From: Ctenosaura bakeri | Lineage: Eukaryota; Chordata; Lepidosauria; Squamata; Iguanidae | Direction: 5' to 3' | Length of the DNA: 64,000 nucleotides | Assembly: GCA_948474755.1 (NCBI GenBank) | Contig: CAOLHI010001316.1 | Location: 186,001 to 250,000 of the forward strand | In this document: piece by piece, positions 1 to 12,500 of the stretch | How the letters are laid out: every line of letters starts with the position of its first letter | Position numbering within the stretch: the stretch's first letter is position 1 | The notes under the pieces: model-generated | Database searches by the model: none | Told to the model about the DNA's origin: nothing | Seen by the model: the letters and a program-made list of their open reading frames with translations, nothing else | Made by a program: the position numbers and the translations under genes

Positions 1-304
1 ATGCTATCCCAGTCAGAGCAGATCCAGTGATTCATGGGTTGAACAATAAAATGTAAGAAAAATCAGTGATTTAATAATGCTACTCTACTTAGGACTATCA
101 ATTGAAGTTAGGCCAGTATCTTCGGTAACTCCCTACTGCTTTGATTCTGTTTCAGTATCCTGATGCTTATTTTTGTTTCTTTGTTTTAAAAAAGTAATGA
201 ACAACAATAAAAAAGAAGATTCAATTACAAATTGCCTGGACTCACAAGGGATTTGCCTCTCAGTGGAACAGGGAGATAAACTTCCCCTTTCCCTTCAGTC
301 CTAG

Positions 305-800
305 GCATATTGACAAACTGGAACATGTCCAGAGGAGGGGATATCAACAAGCTGGAGTGTGTCCAGAAGAGGGCGACCAAAATGGTAAAGGGTCTGGAAG
401 TCATGCCCTATGAAGAACGGTTTAGGGAGCTGGGTATGTTTAGTCTGCAGAAGAGAAAGTTAAGAGAGGATATGATGGCCATGTTTAAATATTTGAAAGG
501 ATGTCATGTTGAGGAGGGAGTGGGATTGTTCTCTGCTACTCCAGAAACTAGAACAAGGAGCAATGGGTTCAAGCTGCAGGAAAGGAGGTTTCACTTGAAC
601 CTCAGGAAGAACCTCCTGACGGTCAGAGCTGTCTGGCAGTGGAATATGCTGCCTTGGAGTGTGGTAGAGTCTCCTTCTTTGGGGGGTTTTAAGCAGAGGT
701 TGGATGGCTATCTGTTGGGAATGCTTTGATGTGTGTTCTTGCATAGCAGGGGGTTGGACTTGATGGCCCCTGGGGTCTCTTCCAACTCTATAATTCTATG
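305..800 (+). mobile_element. CR1-type LINE, 3' end with ORF2 tail
   Basis: A 139-codon frame (310-729) encodes the C-terminal tail of a CR1-like ORF2, with recognisable blocks ECVQKRATKM, YEERFRELGMFSLQKRKL and [14 protein letters not shown]. The typical CR1 3'UTR follows (ggttggacttgatggcc ... ccaactctataattctatg), ending near 800. The same protein tail and 3' end occur at 57.5-58.3 kb. The copy is 5'-truncated. A 33/34-bp unit near its left end (307-340 and 341-374) is tandemly duplicated, which shifts the frame there. Confidence 0.9.
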
Positions 801-2749
801 CTCACTGAGCCTGTCAGATAGCACAGAGGTCTACCTGAGAAAAGGGGAGAAGAAGACAGTCCAATGACACAATGTGGGATTCAGGTCTATGTTTGATTTC
901 CAGGTTTTCCTTGACAAACAGCACCCAATGTTATCTTGTCACTTCAGTAACAAATGAATCTGAAATCTCAGACTATCTATTAACATTTTATCCAGCTTGC
1001 TTCTGTAAAGTATACCTGGACATACAGAAAACCAATTTGAAATTGGAGATGAATGTAAAGGGAGGAGAAAGTCAGGGAATGTTGTATTAAGGCAAGACTT
1101 TGCCAAGTTCATAAAACTGCCATCTATATATTTTTGAGACAGCCATTTAGGTACAGATGCTGCTTTTTTCACAGGAAGTGTTGATGTTGTTATTTTAGAG
1201 AACCAACAGAAGGAAGGGACCTTGAAAATGACAGGGGAAAAACAAGGACCAAATATTAAATGGGAAAAAAGCCAAACCCACCTAAAAAAACTTGAAGTAA
1301 TGTACTCAGAAGTGCAACATCTATGATAGTATCAACAGAACAGGTATAAAAGTATAAGAATATTAATATCTAAGTTATGTATCACAATTATATTATCATG
1401 CACAAGTAAAAATATACGCCACAATGCAAGAGATGACACAGCAATAGGAGCTCAGCTGAATTATGAACAGAGCAGAATAATAAGCAGAACAAAACTGCTA
1501 CCACTGGGTTTTATGGAACCATTTCAAATATTTTACTTGGTTCATAATTCAGCTAACAGATACTCCTTTATCTATTGGACTGTTGGCTACTTTCTTTCAT
1601 CAGTCTACAAGCTTCACTGATCTGTTGGAACGTGATATTGATTTTTTTTTTATTTAACTCACTGAATAGTTTATTGGACAGTTTGATTTCTCTCCGGTTC
1701 TATCACTCATGCAACAGGATTTTATATATGCTATGTACATGCTAATATTAATATTATCAAGTAGGCTTGATTTTGTTTAATTGGGAAATTTTACCCTGCC
1801 GTTTTCCCTTTAAGAGAGACTGGTTGTGACAGGAAGAACACTTGAAAGCCTGCAACCAATGATTCTCCAACTCCACCAATGATCAGTCAGTCCCATTTTG
1901 GATTAATGACAAACCACACTGCAAGAACAGTGTTTTCCATCAGTAAAAGGGAGGGTAACAAAATGGTGTTTCAAAATAAATCAAGCACACATTGTGTGCT
2001 TGCCTGACTGTCTTACTCTGTATTGGATGGTAGGCAGTTACGTTCCTTGCTCTGGGGCCAATGATGTTCCTTGCTTTGTTCTGAACTATTATGCAAAGAT
2101 TAACAGATATTACCTGTTATTCTTTGAAATTTTACTTGAAATGTACAGAAAAGGTTTGGCCATTTTAACTACTATGAAAGAGCCTAATGTGTAGCTAGGG
2201 ACATTAAAAAACAATTTAAAAATAATTTATATACAAGATAAAGCATAGATCAAAGCCAATGCAACAAAAATAATACTAACTTCAGAATTGAAACACAGTC
2301 TGAAATGAGCAGCTCAACTACATAAATTATTTTACAGGCTTGTGTGAACAGAAATGTGTTTATATGGCATCAAAAGGACTGCAAGTCAAACTTCTCTGGG
2401 GTCTGTTCCATAACTGGGGTGCCACTACTGCAAAGACCTTCTCTCCAGTGGACACCGTCTCCACCGGATTTAGCATGGGTACTCAGCAGGGCTTCTGAAG
2501 AAGTTCTGGGTAGAGACATATGGGAATGAGTGATCTTTCAGTGTAGTTCCTGGCCTTGTAAGTCTTCAAAGGTTTAAACCAGCAACATCCTCCAAGCATG
2601 AATCTGGCTTATCCATACTAGTAAGGTCGGTTTGAACAACACAGATTGAAAATGTTCAGTTTTTTCAAAAGAACATTTGTGGACTTTGGGGCAAATCGAG
2701 AAACTGCTGTGCAATATATATATATATATATACATAAAAAGAATAACTA
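801..2749. other. PIK3R1 intron, no recognised element
   Basis: AT-rich intronic sequence with no coding similarity I recognise. A pure AT dinucleotide run occurs at about 2713-2732. Confidence 0.5.
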
Positions 2750-2913
2750 CCATATATGCTTGACTATAATTTGAAAATTTTAGTCAAAAAAAATCAAGCT
2801 TAAAAATCTGGCTTGACTTATCCATGTGTTGCTGCTTGGGGAGGGGATTGAGGGAACAGATCATCCCAAACTCTTCTCAGTTTGAGGTGTGCAGAGTCAG
2901 GCTTTACAGCCTT

Positions 2914-3799
2914 ATTGTTTTTAAAAAAATATTTTTATTAAGGTTTAAAGTGAAAATAGAAAAAAAAGCCTTCCCCACTTCCAAACTTTTTTCTTTTTTT
3001 TCCAGTTGAGTCTGCTTATTTACATTTCATTCATACATAGTTTCTGTTTAAAGGATAATCTTACATTGTTGCATCTTACATTGTTACATTGCTGCTTTGT
3101 TACATTGCTGCCTTATATTACATACAATCTTGCTTTATTCTTTTCCTTTTCTTATTACTATATCTTTAAGACTTCGCTCCATTCCCTTTCAAAGTTCTGG
3201 ACAGATTTATTTTTCAGTGAAAATGTTGGCTTTTCTATCTCTATCATATCCAGAACTTTTAATTTCCATTCTTTGTATCAACATGGTTCCTTTCTTTCCA
3301 ATATTGTGCATATGTCAATCTTGCAGCAGTTAGCAAATATAACAATGTCTTCTGGTAACATCTTATCTCTCTTTGTTGCCCCAACATATTAACAAATAAA
3401 ACTCTGGCTTCATTTCAAAATTTAAATTGTAAATTCTTTGAATTTCATCATGTATTTCCTTCCAAAATTTCCTTCCTATCTTACAGGTCCACCACATATG
3501 AAAGAACGACCCTACCTTCTCATCACATTTCCAACATCTTTCATTTTCATTTTTAATTATTTTCCACAACCTTTCAGGTGTCATATACCATCTATGTAGC
3601 ATTTTATAAAAGTTTTCTCTTAAATTTAAACTTGGTGTAAATTTTATGTCTGCTTTCCATGTCCTCACCCATGTATCCAACTCAATTGAATGTCCAATAT
3701 TCTGTGCCCATCTAACCATATTATCTTTAACAGTTTCTGATTCCGTTTCTCTTTGCAACAATAACTTATAGAATTTGGAGATTCTCTTCTTTTGGTCCT
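2914..3799 (-). mobile_element. 5'-truncated L1 LINE, end of ORF2 and 3'UTR
   Basis: On the minus strand a 132-codon frame (3761-3363) encodes the extreme C-terminus of an L1 ORF2, with NFYKMLHRWYMTPERLWK, a CWKC zinc-knuckle-like pair and FFHMWWTCK. The frame is broken further on, but similarity (LLTAARLTYAQYWKER) continues in a shifted frame. The insert is bracketed by a perfect 11-bp duplication, TTTACAGCCTT, at 2903-2913 and 3800-3810, which supports target-primed insertion into the surrounding DNA transposon. Another copy of the same 3' end is at 55.4-55.66 kb. Confidence 0.88.
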
Positions 3800-4099
3800 T
3801 TTACAGCCTTTTTGGCAGCCTTGGCTTTCTCTTTCCATTTGCCTGATCTGGGTGCACCTCAAATTGGGAGGAATTTATGACAACCCACTCCTTCACAAGG
3901 GAATGTGATACCACTTTCAGCTAATATGTTGCATCACAGACTGGTTATACTGGCTACTGAATTCTGGTAGTCCAAAAAAGGAGCTTTTCCAAACTCTGTG
4001 TCCTTCCCTTGGCCCTCCTACTGGAGAAAAGTGGAACGCACAGAAAATTCTAGGAACTGCAAATTTGGAAATATTTATTATAATTTAAGTTGAAATATA

Positions 4100-4573
4100 C
4101 AGTCAGCCCACATTTGTGAGGGTTAGAGGCACAAGACCCTCACAAAAAATGGAAAAATTGCATATATCAAAATGTGTGTTATGCCTGTGGAAAGAGGCCC
4201 CAGGCATGGTAGGGACAAGGGGCATCCAGAGTTCAAACCAGGTCAGGGAAAGGAGAGGGAAAGGGAGTGAGCTGGCATGGTGGCCCTGTAATTCCCTCTC
4301 TCTCACCCATCTCCTTCCTAAGATGGGAGGGGGCAGTGGGAGAGGGTCTGTGGTCCTGGGAAATCAGACTGCAAGCTATTCTCAGCTGGCTAGGCAGCAG
4401 GTGGAGGAGGAGGAGCAAAGGTGAGTTTTTTAAGGGCTGTGAGGATGATCAGAGCTACTAAGAGGGAAGAATCCTCCAGAAAAGAAGCACCGGGGGGCGG
4501 GGATAGAGGTTAGAGAAATTCACAAATAATCAAATCTCTGAGAGTGAAAGCTGCAAACATGAAGGACTGACTG
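4100..4573. mobile_element. Mariner-like MITE, copy A
   Basis: It begins TA/CAGTCAGCCCACATTTGTG and ends with the inverse CATGAAGGACTGACTG (following bases CA, a TA altered by one base). The interior closely matches copy E at 50763-51224, including the shared block ttcaaaccaggtcagggaaa. There is no transposase. It lies inside the larger split element 2750-4973. Confidence 0.8.
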
Positions 4574-5107
4574 CAATACATATGAAGATGATAAACAGGG
4601 AATACTGTGACCAGGAGATCTGTGCGCCTGCTTCTTCAGTCTACTGTACAATTGTACACAATCTATCCAGTGGCTAACAGGCAACTTCAATCCCAGCTCC
4701 CTTTTCTTATGGCCCTCTCTATTTCAACTGGGCTTTGTATATGCCCCCAAGTTTTACCCTCTATTTCTGGGTCACAGCAAATTTCCTAATTTGGGGCCCA
4801 AAACCTGCCCTTAACTTATCCACAAGATCAACTGATAGTGTAATCTCTGTTTAAACTGGGCTTTGTTACATGCTCCTTGACTTATCCATGGATCACAGCA
4901 AATTCCCTAATTTGAGGCCCAAAACCTGCCCTCAACTAATCCATGAGATCAACTGACAGTCAAACATATATGGTAAGTAAGACCAAGCACTACCTGTTGC
5001 AGATTCTGACATTCATACATGCTGTTTACAATGCAAAATATGATTCTTAAGAAATGCCACCTGTGTGATTAATATTAATATTTTATTCCTATACATAATC
5101 TGCATAC

Positions 5108-5200
5108 CTTTTCTTTCAATGGCTTCCACTAACTTGACAAGGAGGGGAGGGGCATTATCAGGTGGTGAAAACTGTTCTGAAAGATCTGGAAGTGTAAAAC
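5108..5200 (-). CDS. PIK3R1: PIK3R1 second coding exon: start of BH/RhoGAP-like domain
   Basis: This 93-nt exon encodes about 31 residues, from [11 protein letters not shown] through [16 protein letters not shown], matching the start of the breakpoint-cluster-region homology (RhoGAP-like) domain of p85-alpha. In p85 this domain contacts Rac/Cdc42 and PTEN. The acceptor is a pyrimidine-rich tract ending in cttcacag at 5201, and the donor is AAAAG/GTATG at 5108/5107. The exon is phase 1 on both sides: the last base of the upstream exon (TCA G) plus GT makes the glycine codon. The exon could therefore be skipped without a frameshift, although no sign of skipping can be seen here. The remaining domains (rest of BH, nSH2, iSH2, cSH2) would lie beyond the left edge of the window. 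Confidence 0.95.
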
Positions 5201-6364
5201 CTGTGAAGAAAAATAAATAAGTAAACAGATAGATAGATATTAACATTACAGTTTATGAAGACCATGAGATGTAATGGAGCTGGTTAAATTTTAAACACTG
5301 AACAAATTCTTTTTTATCAGCTAACAAAGTCTATGCAAACAGTTTATTTGTCAGTCCTTAACCACATAGTAAAATCCTATATAATCTTGTTCAGAAAAAA
5401 AAAGTCAGTTTAAAATATCAAGGTTTTATATGCAAACCAAATGAAAAAAATCCAGGACACATTTAGCATATTCTCAGTAGATACTCTTCTTTCATTATAC
5501 CTTGCAGATTTTTTAAATTTTTCATGCAACTTCAGAACTATGCACTTCTATCATCTTTTCACGCTTGGTATTTTTAAGTAATTATCACTACAATGTGAAC
5601 TTCTCAGCTAACTACTGATTGCTATATTTTATAATTTTCATAGCAATAACCAAAGCTGCATTATGATAACATATATTTGCCTGTGAGTAATGTGAATAGA
5701 ACAAAGGCCATAAGTCTGTGTGTGAGAGCCTTGCTTAAGTATTACAGAAGAGAGGAAAAGTGACTGTATCAAAAGGATACTTTAAATTCAGCATGCCAAC
5801 ACCAAATTTTTGCAGAAAAGGCAACCTAATAGTAAATGCTATCTCTGCAAGTCTGAGATAGCTGCTTGGGAAGCTAATTCAGATCAAGAGAGCAAGTGCC
5901 AGTTATGTGTGCATCCCGGTCAAGCAATGTTTCTGTTGGGGGAAAGACAGTCCTGGATTTTTGCACTATCTTGAGTACCAAGACCTGCACCACTCTATGA
6001 TGGGGCTGTCAGGAGAGCTACTATGTGCAGATTCTCAAAAAGTGCCCAGTGCTGGGAGACTGGTATACAGCTTGAGCTTAACAGCAAACTTGCATAGCTT
6101 TTCAAGTGTATCCTAATCAGGTTTCTTGCCATGGTTTCTGCAGGATTATTGTACTCCTCTCATCAATGTTATTAATGAGAGAGGACTGTTGAGTCCAAGT
6201 GCAAAGATGAGCTATAGATTTTGTACACATTTCTCTCACAAAATAGAGACTTCCACCATTTATAGAACTTTGATACCATTTTAACGGCTATGGTTGCATC
6301 CTACAGAATCCTAGGACTGGTAGTTTCATGAGGTATTTGAATTCTCTGCCAGACAGCTCTAGCG
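5201..6364. other. PIK3R1 intron 2, unannotated part
   Basis: Intronic sequence next to the exon acceptor. I see no repeat or coding similarity I can support. Confidence 0.5.
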
Positions 6365-6570
6365 CCTTGTGTTGTTATTGTGTGCCTTCAAGTTGTTCCT
6401 GACTTATGGTGTCCTTAAGGCAAACCTATCACAGGGTTTTCTGGGGCTAGGTGTATGTGACGCACTCAAGGTCACCCAGTGGGTTCCTATGGCCAAGCCA
6501 GGAGTTGAACTCTGGTCTCCAGGATCAAAATCTAATGCTCAGATCACTATGCCGCTCTGGCTACTGCCTC
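6365..6570 (-). mobile_element. tRNA-type squamate SINE
   Basis: Read on the minus strand it follows the order shared by all SINEs of this family in the window: a tRNA-like 5' part (ggttcgaa-type B box, here ttcaact), a CCATGGAAACC-like block, CACTGGGTGACCTTG, a decayed middle, and a 3' end tgacttgaaggcacac followed by an ACA-rich tail (here complement tgttgttattgtgtgcc). The family resembles the ACA-tailed SINE of lizards. The name is from memory. Confidence 0.8.
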
Positions 6571-9500
6571 AACAAATTATAAAACCCAGGATTCTATATG
6601 ATGCAATCATGGCAAAAGAGTATTAAACTACTACAAGTATGCAATGTGAAAGGGACCTAAAACTAAAGACCTACAGCTATCTGGGTTAATGTCTAGCACC
6701 AGCTGAGGGAGCCGTAGAGTTTCACTGGAGAGCAGCTTATTCAATAACTAAGAAAGCAAACAATTTTTACAAGAGCCATTAATATGCTATATTTTAAAAA
6801 CAAACTGAAGTTTTCCCTTTATTTAGCACAAACTATTCTTAGAATAGTTCTTTGAATTTGCCACAGAGCAAGAATCTAAATTCACAGAACTAAACTGAAA
6901 CAGCATTCTCTGCAGCATTAACTGGAACTGCATTTACACATACAAGAAACTCAGTAAAAAAGGTGTTCTCCTTTATTTTAACATAGTGTGGCTAGAGGCA
7001 GTTGTTCTAAATATATCATTTGCCTGCAAAGAATCACTTTGTACCAAAGAAGCAGCTTTGTTTCTTGTTGGAAACCAACCATTTAAGAAGAGTTCATATC
7101 TTGTTTTACTTACAAAATGTATTTATTCCAAATTATATGAATCAACATTGAATCAACCTATGTCTAACCAGCAGGATCCTTCAAAATTATACATACATGA
7201 CTGAAGATGTATTTTTCATACATAGAATACTGGCATACTAAACAACTGAGATGCTCTGAAGTAGGAAAAAATGGAACAAAAAAAATTCCACCTATTTACT
7301 ACCTCGTATCTCTTACTCCCTCTAGTGTTTTCTGGGAGGAAAACAAATGGAAGATACTCTGTTCCTTTCAACTCAGCTCTGTCATCTTGTTCCAGATGTT
7401 TTACAGAAATGTTGAACTACAGCTAGTGATAAAGTACAGTATACGAAATCCAACTCCTGTCTCTTTTCAAATTAAAGCAAACATAGTGACATTTCCCTCT
7501 AGACATCTTTTATTTCCCAGGAAGTGCAATATCAAATTCTCTCAAGTTATCTACCTTCTGCACGTGAACATTTTTTAAGAAGTACCATTCAAAATAAAAG
7601 ATAACTTGATTCTATCGAATTAAAGCAAGATTTGTTCCAAGACAGAACTACCTCTACTAGCCAAGCAACTCAACAGGATAACAAGATGACTGTTTCCCTA
7701 CTGTCACTTATTCTGTATGCCAATGGTATAGGCAACCACACATGGATTTACTTTCAGCTACTTAGTTTGGGGACAGAGCAACATGGTACTTTAAAAAAAA
7801 AAACCCTTTCCATTTCCATAAATATATACAACAGCATTGTATTGTAAAGAATTTTAAAGGAGAGATTTCTCTCATCTGTATTTCACAGTTTCACAGAAAT
7901 GCACTTGTAATCTACTGAGTTTTTTTTACATAAAACATAATGTCTAGCTTGCTGTCCTATGTACATGGTTAATCTGCTAAACAAAGATTCTGATTATGTA
8001 AAAGTTTCACCTATTCAATTAACTGAGCTGCATTAAGAAAAAACAAAAATATTCACTGAATTTTTGAAAACTGATGTCTTGCAGCAGCTATCTTCTGCAA
8101 AGACTCTGAATAAAGGTTCAGGTATGATTATACCACAACTGGTACTTTCAGCAGTAAACTTTCCACCTTTGGCACAAGACTAAAAATCACAATAATTTAA
8201 AGAAGATGGGGACGAAAGACCTCAAAGAAACATTTGTCTGCCAAAGTAAACACTTTACAACATTCTTAGAACTAAATGCCATTTTACAAGATTTACTAAG
8301 AAAGAATCCAGGTCTGTTCATGATGCTTTAATTTTAAAAAACAAGCCAGAGCAACATGGAATAAAAGTCAGTATTCCAATAACCAAAGCCAAAGCAAGCT
8401 TTGAATATGGATTAGATGCAACAGAGCAGAGAACTGCACACACATTAAAAGGATTACAGTGAGAAATGAGCCCCACTTCCAACATGCAATTTTTAGTAAC
8501 ACAGAGAGAGAAAAATAAAGCTTGACAACCAGTACCTGACTTTAAAACTATCTTCTGCTTTGAACTGTGCTGTAAAACGGCACAGAGGTTTGGAGACCCA
8601 AGTCCATTCTTAAGAATCTGGGCAACTTTGCAGATTCCTTTGCTACAATCCAGAATCAGTTTTTCACTTAAACTAATCATTTTACTTCACATATAAGACC
8701 AATTATATGGTTTGGGTTTTATTTTAAACCCAATTCTCCAAAATTCCCAAGTCACTGGAGATGCATTAGAGTCTTCCTCACTAGTCATTAAGCATTTATC
8801 TCAGCTTAAAGGACGCTTCTGATGACATGTCAGAAGTGCTGGATTTTCCACTGGTTCTATTTTTACCTTGCCAGAGTGATACCCAATCAGATGAAAAAGA
8901 AGTTGGGATTCCATCCAATCCAAAAGCTCTCCTCTCTCACTAATAGAGACAGGCCTGAACAGCTTTTAGCAACAGCAACGTGTGGGAGCAGACAACATAC
9001 CTTGCATCTAAGAGCTGCCAACATAGCTACAAACTGCAAGACGAAACCGGTGCACAGCTGCACCTTTTGGAGGAGTTCTCAGTAAAAAGAGATTTTCAGA
9101 GTTATTACCTGGCAAAGGCCTATGGAAAGTTAAAGCTGGAAGATTGGCTCTCCAAGTTTCTGAGCCAAACCTTTCATTAATGCTAGAGGAAGCATGAAAG
9201 TGGATAGAACAGAAATTATAACCTAACCTGCCCTTTAAAATGTAATAAGACACCCTATGGAAAAAAGGCACTCATTTACTAGAAAGGTATACAGAAGACT
9301 ATGGTCTAATATTACTGTCAAAGACAACCCCAGACACAAGCTTTTGACAAGCTTTTAATCATTCAAGTGCAAGTGTTTTAAAGCATGGGCAGCTAGGAAG
9401 CAATTATCTTGTATCTGCTCTTGCAAGTTAATGTAAAAATTTTGTCACAAATCACTTTTGGATAGGTACATGAGAATTCACTCAGATGTGTGAATTTATA

Positions 9501-12500
9501 TTAGAAACTGGGACTGTGTTAAGTTCCATGCCTCAAAGGCCACTAGTTGTAACCTTTCCAGGCCAGCAGGACTGTCACACCACAGTGCCTCTGCATAGCA
9601 ACTTTTTTTGATCCAACAGAAGAGTTGCAAAAGCGTTTCACCATCTGGGTGTGTGAAAGGAGAAGGAAAAAGACGATGTTTGCAGGATATCAATGGACAT
9701 CGCCTGGGTATCTTACAGTACTCACCAGATTATGGTCAATGTTTCCAATGGGACTTGGGCTTTTCTAGGGTTGCACCCAAAATGTTTATAGCAGAAATGT
9801 ATTCTATTACTAATAACTGTTTGAGCATGTTTAAGGGTGGAAATACTTGATTAGGGGAAAGCAAAAAGCAGCCCTTCAGAAGTTGCTGGATTGCAAATCC
9901 CATCAATCCTTGCCAGAACCTTGCAATGCTGAGAAATGCTGAGAGCAACAATTCAGCAACCTCTTTGTCCAGAGTTTTGATTGTTGTCAAGGATGGTAAG
10001 TCTAAAATTCTACGCATACTTTATTAGATGTATGTTTCCTTGAACTCTGTCGGACTTCCAACTAAATCTGCACAGGATTTCGCTGCATAATTCAGTGCTT
10101 AGGAAGAAAAAAATTCTAACTTGGATAAATAAATAACAGGATTAAATGGGAAAAACAAGGAAAACCAGCAAATAGGCTTTCTATCAGTACAGCCAATCGG
10201 TATCATACAATATTATTAATATCCACCTTATGTCAGAGATATTACTAGAGAAATTATCACATTAATTATTTAAAAAGCTGAAAGGACCCATAATATTTGT
10301 TAACCTATTCAGGGAGAAAAAAGCAAGCTTTTTAATTCCATTTCAACCAATTACTTTTTTGTCTTTTCTCAAAGACCAAGAGAATGTATACATTTCAATA
10401 ATATATTTCAAAAATGATGCATTTTTATTTACCTTACTTTGTTATCATACTTTTATAAAAATAATACTGTCCCAAGTATACCTGGAGAGGACAAAGCATG
10501 GATCTGGGTTGTATCTCTATACCCCAACTGCATGCGAATAAGCCCCACTGAGCAGCAGGACTTAACATGTAGAAGAATGCACTGTTACCAAGCTCTCTCT
10601 GGTATCTTCTACCACTCCATATTATTTATCATAGGTTCATTATATCCAACTCCTTAAAACACAGATTATATTAGAAAGAAAAATAAAAAGAGGCAGAACA
10701 TCATGAAATGAGACAAGGTATGACCTGCCTTTGACTAGTAAAGTTCATGTTTCGCTGAACTGCTTGCACTGATTAGCATAAACAAAGGGAACAGAGGAAT
10801 AATTGCAGATTATGCAGGACACTGTCAGCAGAGCTTAAAGGGGAGATAATACTGACTATATTTTTAACTGGAATTTCTTTTTATAAAAACAACTCAAAGG
10901 TAACTTTTTACTTTTCCAAAAATGGTTACCAGTGTCTAAAGCCCAAATTGCATTTGGTATGATTAAACTAACGCAGCCAATGTTTGGAGAACAAGAACGC
11001 AACTGCATTTGGACATTCATGTTTTGAGGCTGTAGTGGATATCTGTGAATTATACTAACAGAAAGAAGCTATATCCTATAACTATATACTAACTACATAT
11101 ACTATATACTAACAGCTATAAAAGCTAATAGCTATATATTAACAGAAAGAAGAAGAAATTTGATTTTAAACATTCATATTGCAGGAAGATATCATCACAA
11201 AAATAAATTTAACTAGATACATGACTGCCGATTTCACCATATTACAATAAATGAATGAGTAGAACATTGTTTCTCTTCTCCATAGTCTATACTTGTGTAT
11301 GAATTTGCATGCATGGATACCTCCACTCCAACTCCAAATGGAAAGAAGGGTAAATTAAAACTTTCTGTGTAGAGAGCTGCACTGCTCTCAGGATTTACAC
11401 CAAACTTCTTTCATATCCAACAGGTTTCTGAAGAGAGGTGAAAACTTTGGTCAGTTGTGGTAAACTATTGGTAAATAAGTAGTATTTCTAGACACAACTT
11501 TTCTCTCATTGTCAAATCACTATCTTGGCAGAATGCAAACAAAAGTCACTTTTAAAAAATCAACATGACAATGCAAGGAGTGCCATTATCATAAATCCAA
11601 ATGGTTAAGGGGAGAGAGCAAAACATTTTCAGGAAATGTGATAACAAACTGCATCTCTCCAGCAATGAGATGCTGATTCTGAGACAATCCCTAAAAAAAA
11701 GAAAAGAAAAGAAAAAAGATATACCATGCTTCCTTACTAATGTTTAATTATTTTAACAAGTGCTGTAAATTTTATGTCAACTCTGTTTAATGCACAGCAA
11801 AGTCATTGCTATCTTGCATTAAGGAAGTGATATTGTGGCAGGGAGGAGTTTTGTACATGATGTTCTATCAGATTAAGCTTTGGTAACTTTATGAATTATG
11901 AGCTGTCATCCACTTTCTCATCTGCTATAGAATATACTTCTTGGAAATTGGAGAGCTATAAATAAGACAACAGATGTTTTCTGTTGGCTCCAACTAGAAC
12001 CTTAAAAAAAATCCCTGCAGTTAAAATTTCTGTTATATTCTACTCCCCCTATAGGCCACTTTTCAAACACATCTTCTTTTATAAAAGTAATGACACTTGT
12101 CTTAACAAATTTTTGTAAAGACTATGTTCAGTGTAAAACAAATCGTGATGGTACAAAATGAGTAAAGGTAGCTCTGTAAGGCAGGGAAATATTTTGTTAC
12201 TGTTTTTCGCATATTTTGTAAAACATGCATACAACTATAGGACTGTAAAAGATTTTTTAACAAAAAGGCATCTTCAAACCACATTAGCAGGTTTATCTGT
12301 CTAATTAGGAACTGTATATTTTGTGCCTGAATGCCCCGCAACAAAGGTACCATCAAAAATATTATTGTGTATTATCGTACACTCCTGAAAATATTGAGTT
12401 ATGCTCCAGATTGAAAAAGAACTACAGAAAGGGAGAGAGGGAGTGAAGGAGGAAGGAGTACAAGCAAATTAGGATGGCTTCCTTGATCGTTCAACTACAA

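Larger units (their letters stand above)
2750..4973. mobile_element. TA-flanked DNA transposon, split by later insertions
   Basis: The left end TA/CCATATATGCTTGACTAT (2750 on) is mirrored by the right end ending ATATATGG/TA (4973), whose reverse complement reads CCATATATGTTTGACTGT. A TA dinucleotide flanks both ends, as expected for a Tc1/mariner-type target duplication. The host element is interrupted by an L1 (2914-3799) and a mariner-like MITE (4100-4573). Near its right end an approximately 105-bp segment is directly repeated (4731-4839 and 4858-4960; both units begin gggctttgt and contain ggcccaaaacctgccct). No transposase frame is visible. Confidence 0.7.
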
